A DNA stretch of 64,000 nucleotides from Symsagittifera roscoffensis. Its lineage: Eukaryota; Xenacoelomorpha; Acoela; Convolutidae. Position 1 is the stretch's first letter; each line of letters starts with the position of its first letter. The stretch covers positions 83,848,012-83,912,011 of the forward strand of contig NC_087062.1 in the NCBI RefSeq assembly GCF_963678635.1, written 5' to 3'. Under the pieces are notes generated by a model, which saw nothing but the letters and a program-made list of their open reading frames with translations, searched no databases and was not told where the DNA came from. The translations under genes and the position numbers were made by a program. Below, in pieces: positions 1 to 11,508 of the stretch.

Positions 1-908
1 TATTTTGAAGACAAAAAAGTTTTTTTTTGGTAGTTATTTTTTTGCGAATGCGGTCGGAACATTCTGTGCTACTTGCACAGAAAACGGCTATCCTTGTTTC
101 ATTTAGTCATGGCTTCACTTTCAGTAGATTCGAAATGGAAAGGTTTCATGGAACGATTAAGCAATTGATTGCCAGTACATTGGCCGACTACAAACTGCGA
201 CTTATTAATTGAGACGCGGTGAACTGTGACAATTTGTCATAGCGACTAATTGTCGCCATTGTCGACGGCAACATTCTTTCTTGACTCTAGACATCTATTT
301 TTCTGAAACTAGAAAACTTCAAGTACAAAGATACTCAAAAGGGAACCACTTGTCAAACACATCATAAACACATCATTCATGGCATAAACGTCAGTCATAC
401 TTGTTAAGAAACAAATCTTGACTGACAGCTCAACATTTGTTTTGGTGAAGTCTTATCCAGATACATCTGGATCGACGCTTATTTTTAATAACAGTCAAAC
501 ACTGGATTTGTTGTGACTGGCAGATAAACTGCGATGCAGTTGGCCGCAAGAAAAGAGCAAATTTTTTTTCATGCTCACAAAATAAACAAACATGAAGAGA
601 GCTGTGCGAAGTCAAAGATAGAAATTGAAGTCTTGGACAATGTTGATATAAGTGTTATCAACTCGGAAACAGACTTTTCGCTTGGTAAACATCTAGTCTA
701 TTGGAATCACTTAGTCATTTCGTTATTTCTCTCATCAGCTATGAAGTCTTCAGCCAACAGACACATTTTGAGCATGTTTTCATTTTCTGTTCTATTTAAA
801 GCTCCATATTGCGTTCGGATAAGAAGCGACAACCAATTTAATCGGGCGTGTGCTTAAAAACTTCAAAAGTTTTTTTTGCTCTTTTTGGTTAACAATTGTG
901 TTTCGGCT
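1..908. other. AT-rich stretch without a supported gene
   Basis: I see no convincing gene here. Short open frames exist on both strands but lack domain motifs. The only hint is near 125-185 on the plus strand, where a frame reads ERFHGTIKQLI, reminiscent of the end of a retroviral-type integrase core. It has no surrounding integrase motifs, so I do not call it. Confidence 0.5.
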
Positions 909-915
909 CAACGCG

Positions 916-1606
916 CGACAATGGACTTTATGATCGGGAAAAAAACATCTGATTAATTTTGAAATGAAACTGCACTTATTTGAGAAAACTTGATCATTGG
1001 ACTATTTTTTTTATTCCACTTGAAATCGAATAACGAGAACCCACTTTCTAACAAAAAAAAAAACATTCACGTTTTTTCGCCATTTTCTCAGTTTTTCTTC
1101 GTATTCACAGAGCGTATATTGCCTTCATTTCGACAAATGATACATGTAATTTTAGTAAAAAACAAAAGCAAACCGCAAAGACCAAACTTCATCGCGAACA
1201 TTTACAATATTAAGAGTGTGGTAATTTAACAATTCCTAATGGTCCATTCTGTGGAACAAAAAAGACTGCAGGGTTGAAAATAGCCTCGACCAAAAAAATA
1301 AAAGCATTTATTTAGAACAAAGAAAAACAAAGATAGCGACAGTAAATCATGGGACTCAAGAATTTAATTTAGCTTGAGTTACCGTGAGTAATTGAGTGGT
1401 AGGTATTCTCAATAAGCTCTCGAGACATCCCTATCAAAAAAAAACTACTTCACGGTCTAATTTTGGAAAAATTTTATGAGGCCATTTAATGAACATTTTA
1501 GCCAAAATTTCATTTTACTCTCTTTTTCTATCTAATTATTATACATCGGTGCCAAAGACGCCTCATTCATCGAGATCAAAGAGCAACAGCTCTTGCCATA
1601 AAAAAG
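916..1606. repeat. Diverged direct repeat, copy 1
   Basis: This block is repeated in direct orientation at 1839-2567. The order of landmarks is the same in both: a GATCG(A/G)GAAAA..CTGATTA start, AACCCACTTTC followed by a poly-A run, ACATTCACGTTT, a TTGCCTTC..TTTCG segment, GAGTTACC(G/A)TGAGTAATTGA, and GGTGCCAAA(G/T)ACGCCTCA. It is clearly diverged with several indels, so the duplication or the two insertions are old. No coding capacity is recognised. Confidence 0.75.
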
Positions 1607-1838
1607 TATGTACGGACTGGACTACAAATTATAAATTATACCCAGAAGCAATGAAAAGTCATGTTTCAGTTTTTGTTCCGACCTCTCCCAGGGTAGGGAA
1701 AAAACTTGACCCAAGTTGTTTTCTTCCAAGTGGAAACTTGGAAAACGATAGATCGAAAATTTGCTAGATCTAGTAATCAACTTTTAGCATGAACAACAGA
1801 AATAAAGAAAAAAGCCAACATGAAAACAGCCAAAAGAC

Positions 1839-2567
1839 AATGGAAGCAGTAATGAACTTAATGATCGAGAAAACGACTGATTATTTTTGAAACGTTAAAC
1901 TACAGTTAAACTTGATCAGAAGAAAAATTTTTGTTCCGCTTGAAATCTAATAACTAAAACCCACTTTCAAACAACAAAAAAAAACATTCACGTTTGATCG
2001 CCATTTTTTTGTTTTTTCTTCGTATTTAGATAGCGTTATTTTGCCTTCCTTTCGGCAAATGAACTTGAATTGAATTTGAAAAAATATCAAGCTTTCAAAT
2101 GATAAAATAATTTAACTAATAAACAAAAGCAAACCGCGAAAGTCCAAATTTTAACGTCAACATTTACAAAATTAATCATGAGGTAATTTTATGATTCCTA
2201 GTTGGTCCATTCTGTAGAACAAAATAGATTGCAGGGTTAAAAATAGCCTCGTCCAAAAAAAGCATTTGATTCAGAACAATGAAAAATATTGGCGACGAAA
2301 AATCATGGGTCGCAAGTAATGAATTTAGGTAGAGTTACCATGAGTAATTGAATGGTAGGCATTCTCAATAAGCTCCAGAGACATCCTTTTTAAAAAAACT
2401 ACTTCACGAGCTAATTTTCGATCAAACCTTATGAGGCCATTTCAAAAAAAGTTTAGCCAAAATTTCATTTTTCTCTTTTGTTCCCTTGTAATAAATATAC
2501 ATAGGTGCCAAATACGCCTCAAAAAACCATCAAGATCAAAAAATAACAGTTCTTAGCATAAAAAAAG
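1839..2567. repeat. Diverged direct repeat, copy 2
   Basis: Second copy of the block at 916-1606, about 920 bp downstream in the same orientation. It ends just before a family-2 5' end at about 2600, so the pair may be remnants of one larger mobile repeat. Confidence 0.75.
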
Positions 2568-2599
2568 TTAAGCATAAACACTACAGTTCTTAGCATAAA

Positions 2600-2660
2600 C
2601 ACAGAGGCGAAGCGGAGCTTCGCATCACTTGCAATGCAACACAACATTAAAAAAAAACAT
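2600..2660 (+). repeat. Family-2 repeat, 5' end (hairpin GCGAAGC/GCTTCGC)
   Basis: A conserved start ACAGAGGCGAAGCGGAGC is followed by a perfect hairpin GCGAAGC-GGA-GCTTCGC and then CACTTGCAATGCAA. The same signature recurs near 5072, 7196, 10193, 22672 and 36072. The matching 3' signature (GATTGCAATACC plus a hairpin) appears near 4697, so this copy may have been stretched by later insertions. Confidence 0.6.
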
Positions 2661-2747
2661 CAAAAAAAATTTTAGATGTTGAAATAAACTAGGTGAACCA
2701 AAATTTACGTATGCCTCGATAAAAAACAACTAAGGGCCCAGCAAAAG

Positions 2748-3103
2748 CTGGCTGTACGAGTATGATATTGAATAAATTTGCAATACTGATGAGGCACGAA
2801 AAGTAAGATTTCGAAATTGGACTTTGCCTAAAAACTTTGTTGATTCTCTATTAAAATAAGTGAGAAGAGTAAGAAATTTTGCGATAATCACATTTCCCGA
2901 GGGAACAAAATTCTCTTACAAAAAATTGGCTGTACGAGAATGATATTGAATGAATTTGCAATACTGATGTGGCACGAAAAGTAAGATTTCAAAAATTGGA
3001 CTTTGCCTAAAAATTTTGTTGATTCTCTTTTAAAATAAGTGAGAAGAGTAAGAAATTTTGCGATAATCAAATTCCTCAAGGAAAAAAATTCTCTTACAAA
3101 AAT
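2748..3103. repeat. Two-unit tandem repeat, ~178 bp per unit
   Basis: GGCTGTACGAG starts at 2750 and again at 2928. About 178 bp is repeated head to tail with few differences. Each unit ends GAGGGAACAAAATTCTCTTAC or a close variant. No gene is recognised in the unit. Confidence 0.8.
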
Positions 3104-3229
3104 TTAACGAGTCGCCGCTTCAGAAAGAGACAATTATCGCAACCGTTCTTCCAATGAAACTTTTCAACTCAGATTTGATTGTGTTCATTTTAAGAAATAA
3201 CAACAAGTTCCTAAAAAAACTATCAAAAA

Positions 3230-3960
3230 TTCTAAAAAAAAAAAGGGTCAAAAAACTTTCCAAAATCCATAACATTTCTCTGCAAAAAGCAGTTTATGGC
3301 CGCTTAAGCAGAAAATATTCCTAAAGCCGAGTCTCCCGATTGAACACCGTCAAAGAAATGACCCGGTAGCTTTGGCGCAAAGTCAATAGGTTTCCAAAAA
3401 AACTGTCAAAATTTCAAACTGACTTGTTAAAAGGCCATAATTTTTTTCTTAAACTAACTGGGCATAGCCAATTATAAAGGTAGACTTTCAACAACGCGAA
3501 AAAACCAAAAAACATTCAACAAATTAAAAATTTGACATTTCCGAGAATCATAGCTTCACGTGTAAAAAAATTATGCAGACTCGATATGCAGAAGGGATTC
3601 ACGCAACCTGTAATTTCGACTGAACCCTAGCTCTCAGATTTGGGAGGGTACTTTCAAAAATTCTTTAACAAAACGGTCAACAATCAAAAATTCGACTTTT
3701 CAGAGTGCGACAACTTCTTTTGTAAAACTTTTTGTTAGTGTCAACTAATGCAGAGGAGCTTACCACTACCCGTCATCTCATTGAACCCACAATTTCAGAT
3801 TTGAGAAGTTAGAGAAAATTTGACCATTACGAGAGCCATAACTTTATGTGTAAAAATTGAGCGTAGCCTCTTATGCAAGTAAGCTTTTGAAAACATTTCT
3901 ATTCATTGAAACCAAAACTTAATTGAAAGGGGGTAGTTTTGAGAAAACGAAAAAAAATCA
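3230..3960. repeat. Degenerate tandem repeats, spacing ~113-160 bp
   Basis: A recurring core resembling GAC.TT..GAGA..CATAACTTC..GTGTAAAA begins near 3250, 3421, 3534, 3694 and 3822. The cores are followed by similar text (TATGCAG..., ATTGAACCC..., CAGATTTGAGA). Spacing is irregular and identity is low. It looks like an old satellite or minisatellite inside a repeat; no open frame is conserved. Confidence 0.5.
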
Positions 3961-4533
3961 ATAATACTGGTCAAATAATCCCCAAAACTTCGTCGAAGGC
4001 TGCAGACAGAGGTGTCAGGTTAAAAAATACTCTAGGGGAGTATGCAGTTACTTAGATGAATAAGCGGATGTTCAATTGAACTTTTTTTTAAATCAGGAGA
4101 AAGTTATAAGAAAAATAAAATTTTTGCAAAAAGTCAAGAAAAAAATTTCCAAAACGAAAAAAAAGGGAATTCCAACAAACTTATTGTTAAAGATACAACA
4201 AACTTGAAAAATTGTGAAAAATTGGGAGTGTTAAAATTGTGTTTATCTTGAACCGACCAAAAAAATTAGGTCCTTAAACCGATGAAAAATAAGCCTAAAA
4301 AATTTGGGCCGAGGAACTTTTTTAGAGAAGAAAAAACACAAAAAAGAAATACAAAGTCAAGGTGAGTACAATTACTAAATATAGGCGTAAATCAAACACT
4401 AAAAAGCGCATTAAAAAATGCGAGCAAAAAAATAATTTCAAGATGTGCCAACTAAGCCGACAACAGATTAGCAGACAAAGAGTAGGCCTACAATTTTATT
4501 TGAAACAGAATATTTCTCGTTTGAGAAAAAACA

Positions 4534-4607
4534 GGCCATGGTGAGATTTGAACCCAGGATATGTGCCGTCCCAAGCATATTCGTTACCTCCAGGCTAAGT
4601 TGGCCTG
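4534..4607 (-). pseudogene. tRNA-like sequence (decayed tRNA or SINE head)
   Basis: Read on the minus strand this is 72-74 nt with pol III promoter-like boxes: an A-box-like TTAGCCTGGAGG and a B-box-like GGGTTCAAATC. The ends pair (GGCCA with TGGCC). The anticodon stem pairs only partly, with an 8-nt loop, and the T-stem does not close properly, so it is unlikely to be a working tRNA. A similar sequence lies at 61250-61318. Confidence 0.5.
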
Positions 4608-4694
4608 AAACGTGAAAAAAACTGAATGCATTATGAAACAAGGTAGAGAAGAGTCCAGACGAGTCCTGTGGACAAAGTTGTTCACGGAAAAAAT

Positions 4695-4870
4695 CTAGTA
4701 ACCGATTGCAATACCCTTGCTTACTGCAAGAGTAATTATGTCCTGAAGCAATTCAAAAACAGTCAGTTTTTCAGTTTTTGTTTCAACCTCACCCAGGGTA
4801 GGGAAAAACTTGGCCCAGCTCGTTTTCTTTCCACGAAAAACCGAATATCATCAACCAATGCTGAATAGGG
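4695..4870 (+). repeat. Family-2 repeat, 3' end
   Basis: CGATTGCAATACCCTTGC starts a hairpin (CCCTTGC-TTACT-GCAAGAG, imperfect). The following CAGTTTTTG..CCTC.CCCAGGGTAGGG is also present at about 1665-1720. This is the 3' signature also found near 5769, 8038 and 36207. Confidence 0.55.
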
Positions 4871-5071
4871 CCACGTGATATTTCATCTTGTACCTTTTAA
4901 GAGCATGGTTTCAATTCTGAAGAAAATTCAAAAAATTATGTTTCTAGAGGAACTTGTCCGAATACTTCTGTTTTCCAGACTGATTTTCAGCAGCGGTATC
5001 AGATTGGTTTTAAATATTTTGACATATACATACCTTAATTTTTAAACCCATATCAAAGTTGTTATTATTAT

Positions 5072-5806
5072 ACAGAGGCGAAACGGATTGTCGCAACACT
5101 CGCGATGCAAAAAACACATTGTGCTACAAGATCGCGAATGGAAAAAAAAAGCAAAAAAAAACCTGAAAAATTAAGTTAGGAAGATTAATTGAAAAAACAA
5201 TTGGAAAACAAAAATGAAAAAACAACAGCTACAACAAGTTCCTGTTTGTATCGGATGAAGTTCATAAACAGCCTTTAAAAATTACCAAGGGGCAACAAAG
5301 GCAACAAATTTGTTGAAAAATGCTGGCACGAAAATCGCACACGGACATAATCTGCCCAACATCTGACCATTTGTGAAAATTACCAAATATAAGTTGAGTG
5401 AGCCAATACAACATAAACTGAAATTAATTCAATATTAAAAAAAAACAAAAAAAATGATTATTCAGACTTTGTAAATATACAAACTAGTGAAACTTCAGTT
5501 ATAGTAAAAACTGTTTAACTAGACGCAAAACGCATGCTTTAAAAAGTAAGCCGATAAAAACCATACCAGATTTTTAAAAAGGCGTTTCAAAAGAAAACGG
5601 AAAATGAGCCGAAATAATCTAGGACGAAAACTAGGAACCCTAAAAAATAATTTTGACCCGAAACTGGCTTTACCTTATTTCTATTAAAATATAGTAGTTT
5701 TTTATGAACTTTCAAGAAATTGAGCATATCAGAGCAATGCTATTTACGGGGGAAAAGCCTAGTACTTGATTGCAATACCCTTGCTTATCTCAATGGCAAT
5801 TATCTA
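5072..5806 (+). repeat. Family-2 non-autonomous repeat, full copy
   Basis: It begins ACAGAGGCGAAACGGATTG and ends with GATTGCAATACCCTTGC-TTATC-TCAATGG. The interior aligns with 7196-8075 through shared text such as CATGCTTTA.AAAGT.AGCC and TCAAGAAATTGAGCAT.TCAG. There is no coding capacity. The design of a short 5' hairpin, a repeated TTGCAAT and a 3' terminal hairpin suggests a helitron/helentron-type non-autonomous element, but I have not proven the termini. Confidence 0.6.
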
Positions 5807-7195
5807 ATATCGAGCTTAATTTCACTCTATTTCTGCAACTTCAAGTTTTGGCCTTTTGTCCCAATTTTCTGTTTTGTATAAATAACCGTTGTCGAAACAT
5901 TTTCAATCGCAATGACTCTGTTTTTGCCCTGTCTTTTTTAAATTTGTGTGTTTTCGCAAACTTTGTAGTGTTTTTCCAATTATGAAATTATATTTTGCCG
6001 AAAAAAAATTGCTGATTTCGAAGCCGAAAACTATTGGTTTAAGCTAAAAATTGGTTCTCCTGGATTAAATCTCTGTCATTCAAAAACACTGGATTTTCAA
6101 TAACTCTTTCATGAAAGCCTTGAATCTGACTTAACCTCGACATATCGAAAAACTACCTAATTGAATGGGCCAAAAAAAACATTGATTAGCTATGAGGAAA
6201 ACGTCAGCAAACCTCGTCAAAATCATCAATTTCGATAATCATTTTTCATAATTGGTTCCAAATTGAATCATTAAGCAAACAAAATTGATCAAAGCAAATC
6301 GAACAAACTTCTGTTTACTCCGTCTAAACTAGTGTTTAATTTGGAAGTTAATTAAATAATGGTAACGAGGATTAAAGGCACGCCAATTAATTCCGAAAAC
6401 CACGACCGCCAGAGTTTCAAGAGATTAAGAACAATAACAACTCAAGATCCAGCGCTGAGAAAGTACTAGTCGTAACACAAACATTCACGTTGATAATCTC
6501 GAAACAAAACAAAAAATTCGATAAGTTATACGAAACATTCATGCTTGACATGCTTGTCAGTTTCTAAAAACTTAACATATTGCTTTGCAACAACATACCA
6601 AAACATGTAGGATTCGAACATAACTTCAGAACTAAAAACTAATAACTTAAAACAACTTTTTTTCGCTGGTTATTTTTGTGACAGTGTAAATATGCGAATA
6701 ATGGATGCTGATTGCTTACTAATAAGAACTGATTAGTTTACAATTACTTCTCTCAAGAGAGCCGGCGAGGGCTCAGGAATTGCACTTGTCTTCAAAATTA
6801 AAATAATAAAATTGCAATTCGATGGTAGTCAATATGGTATGCTGAAAGAAAGTCATTCATACATCCGCGCCTCTGATTGCACGGGATGATTTCCTTGATT
6901 CAATATCAAAAACTAATTCTCATGTCTAAATTGAATGAAAACTCTTGGAAAACATTGAACAAAAGCGAAGCTGAGCTTTTCATCACATAGGACAAAAATT
7001 TCATTCAGAATTTGTGTTCTCAACTTACTTTTAAACACCCTGGCAACACAGAGCTTCTCACCATTTGCGATGAAAAAATGAAAGAATACGACTACTAACA
7101 GATGAACCGACAAATGGAAAAACAAAAATATATATTATAAAAATAGCAAAAAAAACTGAAACCTTTGAACTGAACTTACCGCACTTTTAGAAATC
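5807..7195. other. No supported gene
   Basis: AT-rich sequence with only short open frames. A partial family-2-like start (AAAGCGAAGCTGAGC) is visible near 6961. Nothing else is recognised. Confidence 0.5.
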
Positions 7196-8075
7196 TCACA
7201 AAGCGAAGCAAAGTTTCGCATTTCAAGCGATACAATTCACACCTAGCACGACAAAATAAGCAAAAAAAGATAAGTAATACAAAAAAAATTTCGTGCCAAA
7301 ATTTTCGTATGTCTCGAAAAAATATGTTTGTAAACCCAAAAAAAAACGATTATACGTCCGCCTATAATCGTTAATGCTCTCAACCAATGAAATGTTAATG
7401 CTCTCAAACTACTTCAAAAGAGGCCTATGAGCCAATATATAAACAGCCGAAACTTTTAAGCCGAATAATAAAAAAAGAAAAAAAACTGACATACTGAGCT
7501 ATTAAGTTATATTTTTACGACCCATCCGAGCCGAAACACTTAGAAGCAGAAAAATACATTTCCCCTCAAGACTATGCAATATAAATTGTCAAAGCCAATA
7601 TCATTAGCCAAAACCGTTTACTCGAAAAAAAACGGAATAAAACAAAGGAAACTATTCAAAATCAGACTTCATAAATTTGTACTTAAAGAAATTTCAGTTA
7701 TGGCACAAAACTGTTTTAATCAATCTAAAAACCATGCTTTAGAAAGTCAGCCAATGAAAAACCTTACCAAATAAAAAAAAACACTTATCAAAACGAAAAC
7801 TGAACTGACGAAAACAAGGACGAAAATCACGAATCCGAAAATAATTCGTAATTTTTTCGAAAAAAAAAATTATTACCTGAAACGAACTCCATTTGAGTAC
7901 AACCGATATGATAGTTAACTTTTTTTTATAACTCTTCAAGAAATTGAGCATGTCAGCTGTTAAGAGTGAAATTTGCCATTCCCAAATTAAACATGCTAAG
8001 ACCAAAGTTATTTACGGTAAAAAAAAAGAGTCCAGAACCCGATTGCAATACCCATGCTCATCGCAAGGATAATGG
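7196..8075 (+). repeat. Family-2 non-autonomous repeat, full copy
   Basis: It starts CACAAAGCGAAGCAAAG and ends CCCGATTGCAATACCCATGC-TCATC-GCAAGGAT, a clear terminal hairpin. The interior is homologous to the copy at 5072-5806 but about 145 bp longer. No protein is encoded. Confidence 0.6.
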
Positions 8076-8169
8076 TAGAAAAAAAATCAACTAAAAAAGT
8101 AGAAAAAAGCATGTTATATCAAATAACGTTAAAATTTAGCATCAGATGGCATAAAAAACTGCCTCCAAT

Positions 8170-9512
8170 GATTCCATCTCCCTGATGGTACCAAGAATGC
8201 AGGCGGAGTTCGCTGTAGCAATTGCAAGGCGTTGTCGGAGAAATTGGGCCGCACGAGAGAAGAATAAAAACCTATCTAGCCACTCTGAATTATATCAATA
8301 TATTTCGAGTTCTCATCCAGCGCTGCTTTTCCGGGTTCGAATGAACTGGCCCGGCTCGGTGCGAGGGCATCAACTACTGTGACACCCCACACGGCAAGTC
8401 TTCCAACCAGTATATCTGGGAAGCAAGCACCCTTGACCCGTCGGCGGAAGCAAGAAAAGCTAAATGTGCAAGACGGAGGCTTTCGGTATACCTAGACCAC
8501 CCATAATGGTTGGAAGACATGCCTGTTGCAGACTCCTCGTTTCATCGAGATCAAAATTACAGATCTTCGTGAGGATGTTGCCTACAGCTTCGTCATACTT
8601 GTTCAAGGGGTCGATGCGAGGAGTACATGAGGAGCACCGAAGATTACAGGTAAGTTTTGGAATACTGAAACAGTTCTTCAAGAGGAAAAGCGCAACGCGC
8701 AAGGTTCCTGCCAAAACGATTGAGGTCTTCTGTTTTCTCCTGCAAGTTGGCTCGGATAGCCTTGTCACCGATGCCAGCGTTCAGAATAGACAAATCAAGT
8801 GTCGAACACGTTAATACCAGGGCAGATGGTGTTGAACATTCTGATGATTTGCTGTCTCTTCGATTCTGATGGCTTTCAAAGGAAGATAATCTCGCACTTC
8901 GAAGGATGGACTCTGAGGCCGAGTTTGGCTGCTTCGTTGATGATCCTACGCAGGCCCACAAGAACAACTTGGTATTTATCTTCGACATTTCCATCGCTTA
9001 GATAAGAGGTTTTGTATCAGATTTATTGTTTCGCAGAATAGTGGGGTCGCCCTGTTGAGCCCCTTCTTGTGAGAGTATTTGTGTGTCACTGTAAAACAAA
9101 AAGAAATTGTTAGCGTATGCCGACAACGAATAATGGTATGTTCTTGGGGTTGATTCAAAGACAGATTACAACATCTCGCATCGTCTCACAGAATTAAAAG
9201 CATTTTTGAAGTCGATATTCACAAGAACATGGTCGTCTGAGATACCGGAGCTGTTGACATAGCTGCGTGTTGCAAGGATGACAGCTTCGGTCCCGTTTTT
9301 TAAATCCGAATCCAAGCTGGGAGCAACCATATCTTTCTCGTCGTTCACGTTTTGTTGCCGTGCTCACACATTTTGAAACAATCCGCCGCAACGTATTGCC
9401 AACTCCGTCCTTTTTGGAGAGCGCAAACAGGTTTGCTCCAAAGAAATAAGGGCGAAACAAAACTGGGATGTCACCAGTGAGGGCAAAGTTCACATATTCC
9501 GTCAAACTGGAC
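8170..9512 (-). pseudogene. Non-LTR retrotransposon reverse transcriptase fragment
   Basis: A minus-strand RT remnant spread over several frames. Reading 5' to 3' (9505 down): GANLFALSKKDG and GNTLRRIVSK (RT fingers), NIDFKNAFNSV (motif A, 9180-9220), EGAQQGDP (motif B, about 9044-9067), SYLSDGNV (motif C position, about 8990-9005) and GLRVHPSKCEIIFL. The thumb-like C-terminal part follows, with KYDEAVGNILTKICNF and LPTIMGGLGIP (8470-8610). The family normally has YLDD at motif C; here it reads YLSD, so one catalytic Asp is lost. With the frameshifts, the copy is dead. No endonuclease is present, so it is 5'-truncated, and the 5' side is capped by the inverted repeat at 9513-9560. Confidence 0.8.
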
Positions 9513-9560
9513 AGAAGGTTGGAGCCTGCGTTTCCTTGCTTCCGCAGGCTCCAACCTTCT
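9513..9560. repeat. Perfect 18-bp inverted repeat, 12-nt loop
   Basis: Arm AGAAGGTTGGAGCCTGCG (9513-9530), loop TTTCCTTGCTTC (9531-9542), perfect reverse-complement arm 9543-9560. It sits at the 5' boundary of the RT fragment at 8170-9512. Confidence 0.9.
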
Positions 9561-10836
9561 GAAGGATAATTATTGAAGAGATAATTAAATCATCTGATGG
9601 CAGCTAATGGAAAAAAGACTGTTTTTTTGGACATTTTTTTCACCAATCATTTACATCATATCTCGAAGCTTTTGAATTTCAAGAAACTTTCGTGATTTAA
9701 TATTTTTGGTCAACTAACTATTTGGTAATTGAAGAGCGTAATTTGCCTTCTTTTAAGCAAATTTGTTTTTGAATTGATTTCTTCAAAACGCGAAAAATCG
9801 ACTCGAGCGTTGTCAGAATTTAATACTATTTCCTGAAAAACCAAACTACCCAAATTAGCACTTGAAAACTTAGCCCACGAAAGCTGGAAAAAGTCAAGGA
9901 ACTTAAGGAACACAAAACAGAGTTGATTGACTAATTTTTGAAATTTTTTTTCAAGTTTAGAATAAAGCGTAACCTTTAAGCTAAGCAATACTTTTAACAA
10001 ACAAAAAAAAGAAAACATACAAGTAGGAGCAGTTAAAGTTTTAACAAAAATATATTTACTTGAAATCCAATAGAAGGGCCATTTAAAATGAAAGAACGCT
10101 AAAAAGTCTGATAGCCTCCGGAATTGGGTACTACTATGGTTGGGTGGTTCCTCGAAAAAAAACAATTTTGATCTCATGTTATATTTTTGGCACAGAAGCG
10201 AAGCTGCGCATCGCAAACACTTGCTAGAACACGGCCAAAAAGCAGCTCTATCAAGTGACAAAAGAAAAAGTAGAAATAAGCCTCGAATTTGCAAAAACTC
10301 GAGGCTTAGCGAAAACTCGAATCAGCAAAAATCTGCGACCTACCAAATTTAAGTCTCACGCACTAACGATTCAGCCACGGATGCATGAAATCACCAAAAA
10401 CTAGCATCCAATAATGCAGCTACAGATGCTAATAAATTGCCAATTCGATGCAGAAAAAGCAGCATCAAATACAAAAAGACAAAATTTTGCATCAAATTAT
10501 ACAAAATTGCAAATCATCAAGCCACATTATGTAAAAATTATGCATTTCAAAAAATTGCAAATTGAGTTAGAAAATTTCTAAAATCGAGACTTTATTATTG
10601 TTATTTTGTTTGAAACAATTAGCGTTCTTCAGTTAACTTGATGAATTAAAAATGCATCAACTGAGCAAACTTATAACTAATCGAATGTCAAATAAGCTGT
10701 AAAGGTGCAACAAATTATTAAAATATCTTATTTGCGAAATAGGTTGGAAAAAAACAGAGTTCGTACTATAACACATTGCTTCGCAAGTGTAAAAACTAGT
10801 TTGTTTATCAATTATTCATTTCGAAAATCTGCCGAA
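9561..10836. other. AT-rich sequence, no supported gene
   Basis: A 194-residue minus-strand open frame (9710-10294) shows no domain, is rich in F, L, S and K, and overlaps a family-2 5' end near 10193 (AGAAGCGAAGCTGCGCATCGC). I do not support it as a gene. Short A-rich direct repeats containing GCATC and AAAATTGCA occur at 10370-10560. Confidence 0.5.
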
Positions 10837-11034
10837 ATGTAACATTCGCCCGGAAGCACATATCGACGGAAAAAAAGCTAGGTTCTAAAACGACTGGCTA
10901 GCGTCTAATCACAGCTCTACATGCTTTTCACCGTCTCTGCCAAAGCCAGTTCTTTTGGTGGTCTTTCTAACATCGGATCGACAAGACGTTACTGTTTTCG
11001 GCTTCGATCAGAACGCTCTAATCAAATTAATTAT
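10837..11034. repeat. Dispersed repeat R3, copy 1, left part
   Basis: It begins ATGTAACATTCGCCCGGAAG and matches 31102-31300 closely. The copy is interrupted at 11034 by the Penelope-like element and resumes at 13856, as the unbroken copy at 31102-32235 shows. The last 8 bases, TTAATTAT, are the target duplication. Confidence 0.85.
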
Positions 11035-11265
11035 TTTGAGAATGCGTTAAAATTGTAAATTCAAACAAACGTTTTCGCACATTTTGTGCATCTTCAGGTT
11101 TTTAAAATTCTAAACAATCTGTACAAAATGATCAAAGATCTTAAAAAGTGTCACACACATCATTACTTCAAAATTTTTAAAAATTCAACGAACCAAAACT
11201 TTACAAATATCACTGAAATTATGTAACAACTATGTAACATTTTAAAACATTTTGTCACAAATTTC
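11035..11265 (-). repeat. PLE terminal inverted repeat (3' pLTR)
   Basis: About 231 bp, nearly identical to the reverse complement of 13392-13625. On the minus (sense) strand it carries CTGAAGA (complement of 11091-11097), a GCACA/TGTGC stem and GAAA (complement of 11073-11076), which is the layout of a hammerhead ribozyme core. Confidence 0.85.
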
Positions 11266-11508
11266 CGAGAGTTTTCTTCATTTTTATTTTCACATTTTCG
11301 TTTTGTGGCTAATTTTAAAGCTAACATGTAAGTTGTTTCAAAATGTTGTTGTTTTAGCCAGAATTTTTCGATTCTGGAACTATAGCCTTAGTGTCAGCTC
11401 CCTACTTCTAAACTCGTCGCGCGTGTTAATTGCCGGTCTCTCTTTCCTAATGTGCAGCGCCTCTAATGTAAGTAACTTGATGCTGCTGGACGCCTGGTGG
11501 ATTATTTT

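Noticed and set aside
27-212. Integrase-like ERFHGTIKQLI frame
   Set aside because: Only about ten residues resemble an integrase; no second motif nearby.
8464-8814. Plus-strand 116-codon frame
   Set aside because: Antisense shadow of the RT C-terminal region on the minus strand.
9710-10294. 194-codon minus-strand open frame
   Set aside because: Low-complexity composition, no domain, overlaps a family-2 repeat end; judged a chance frame.
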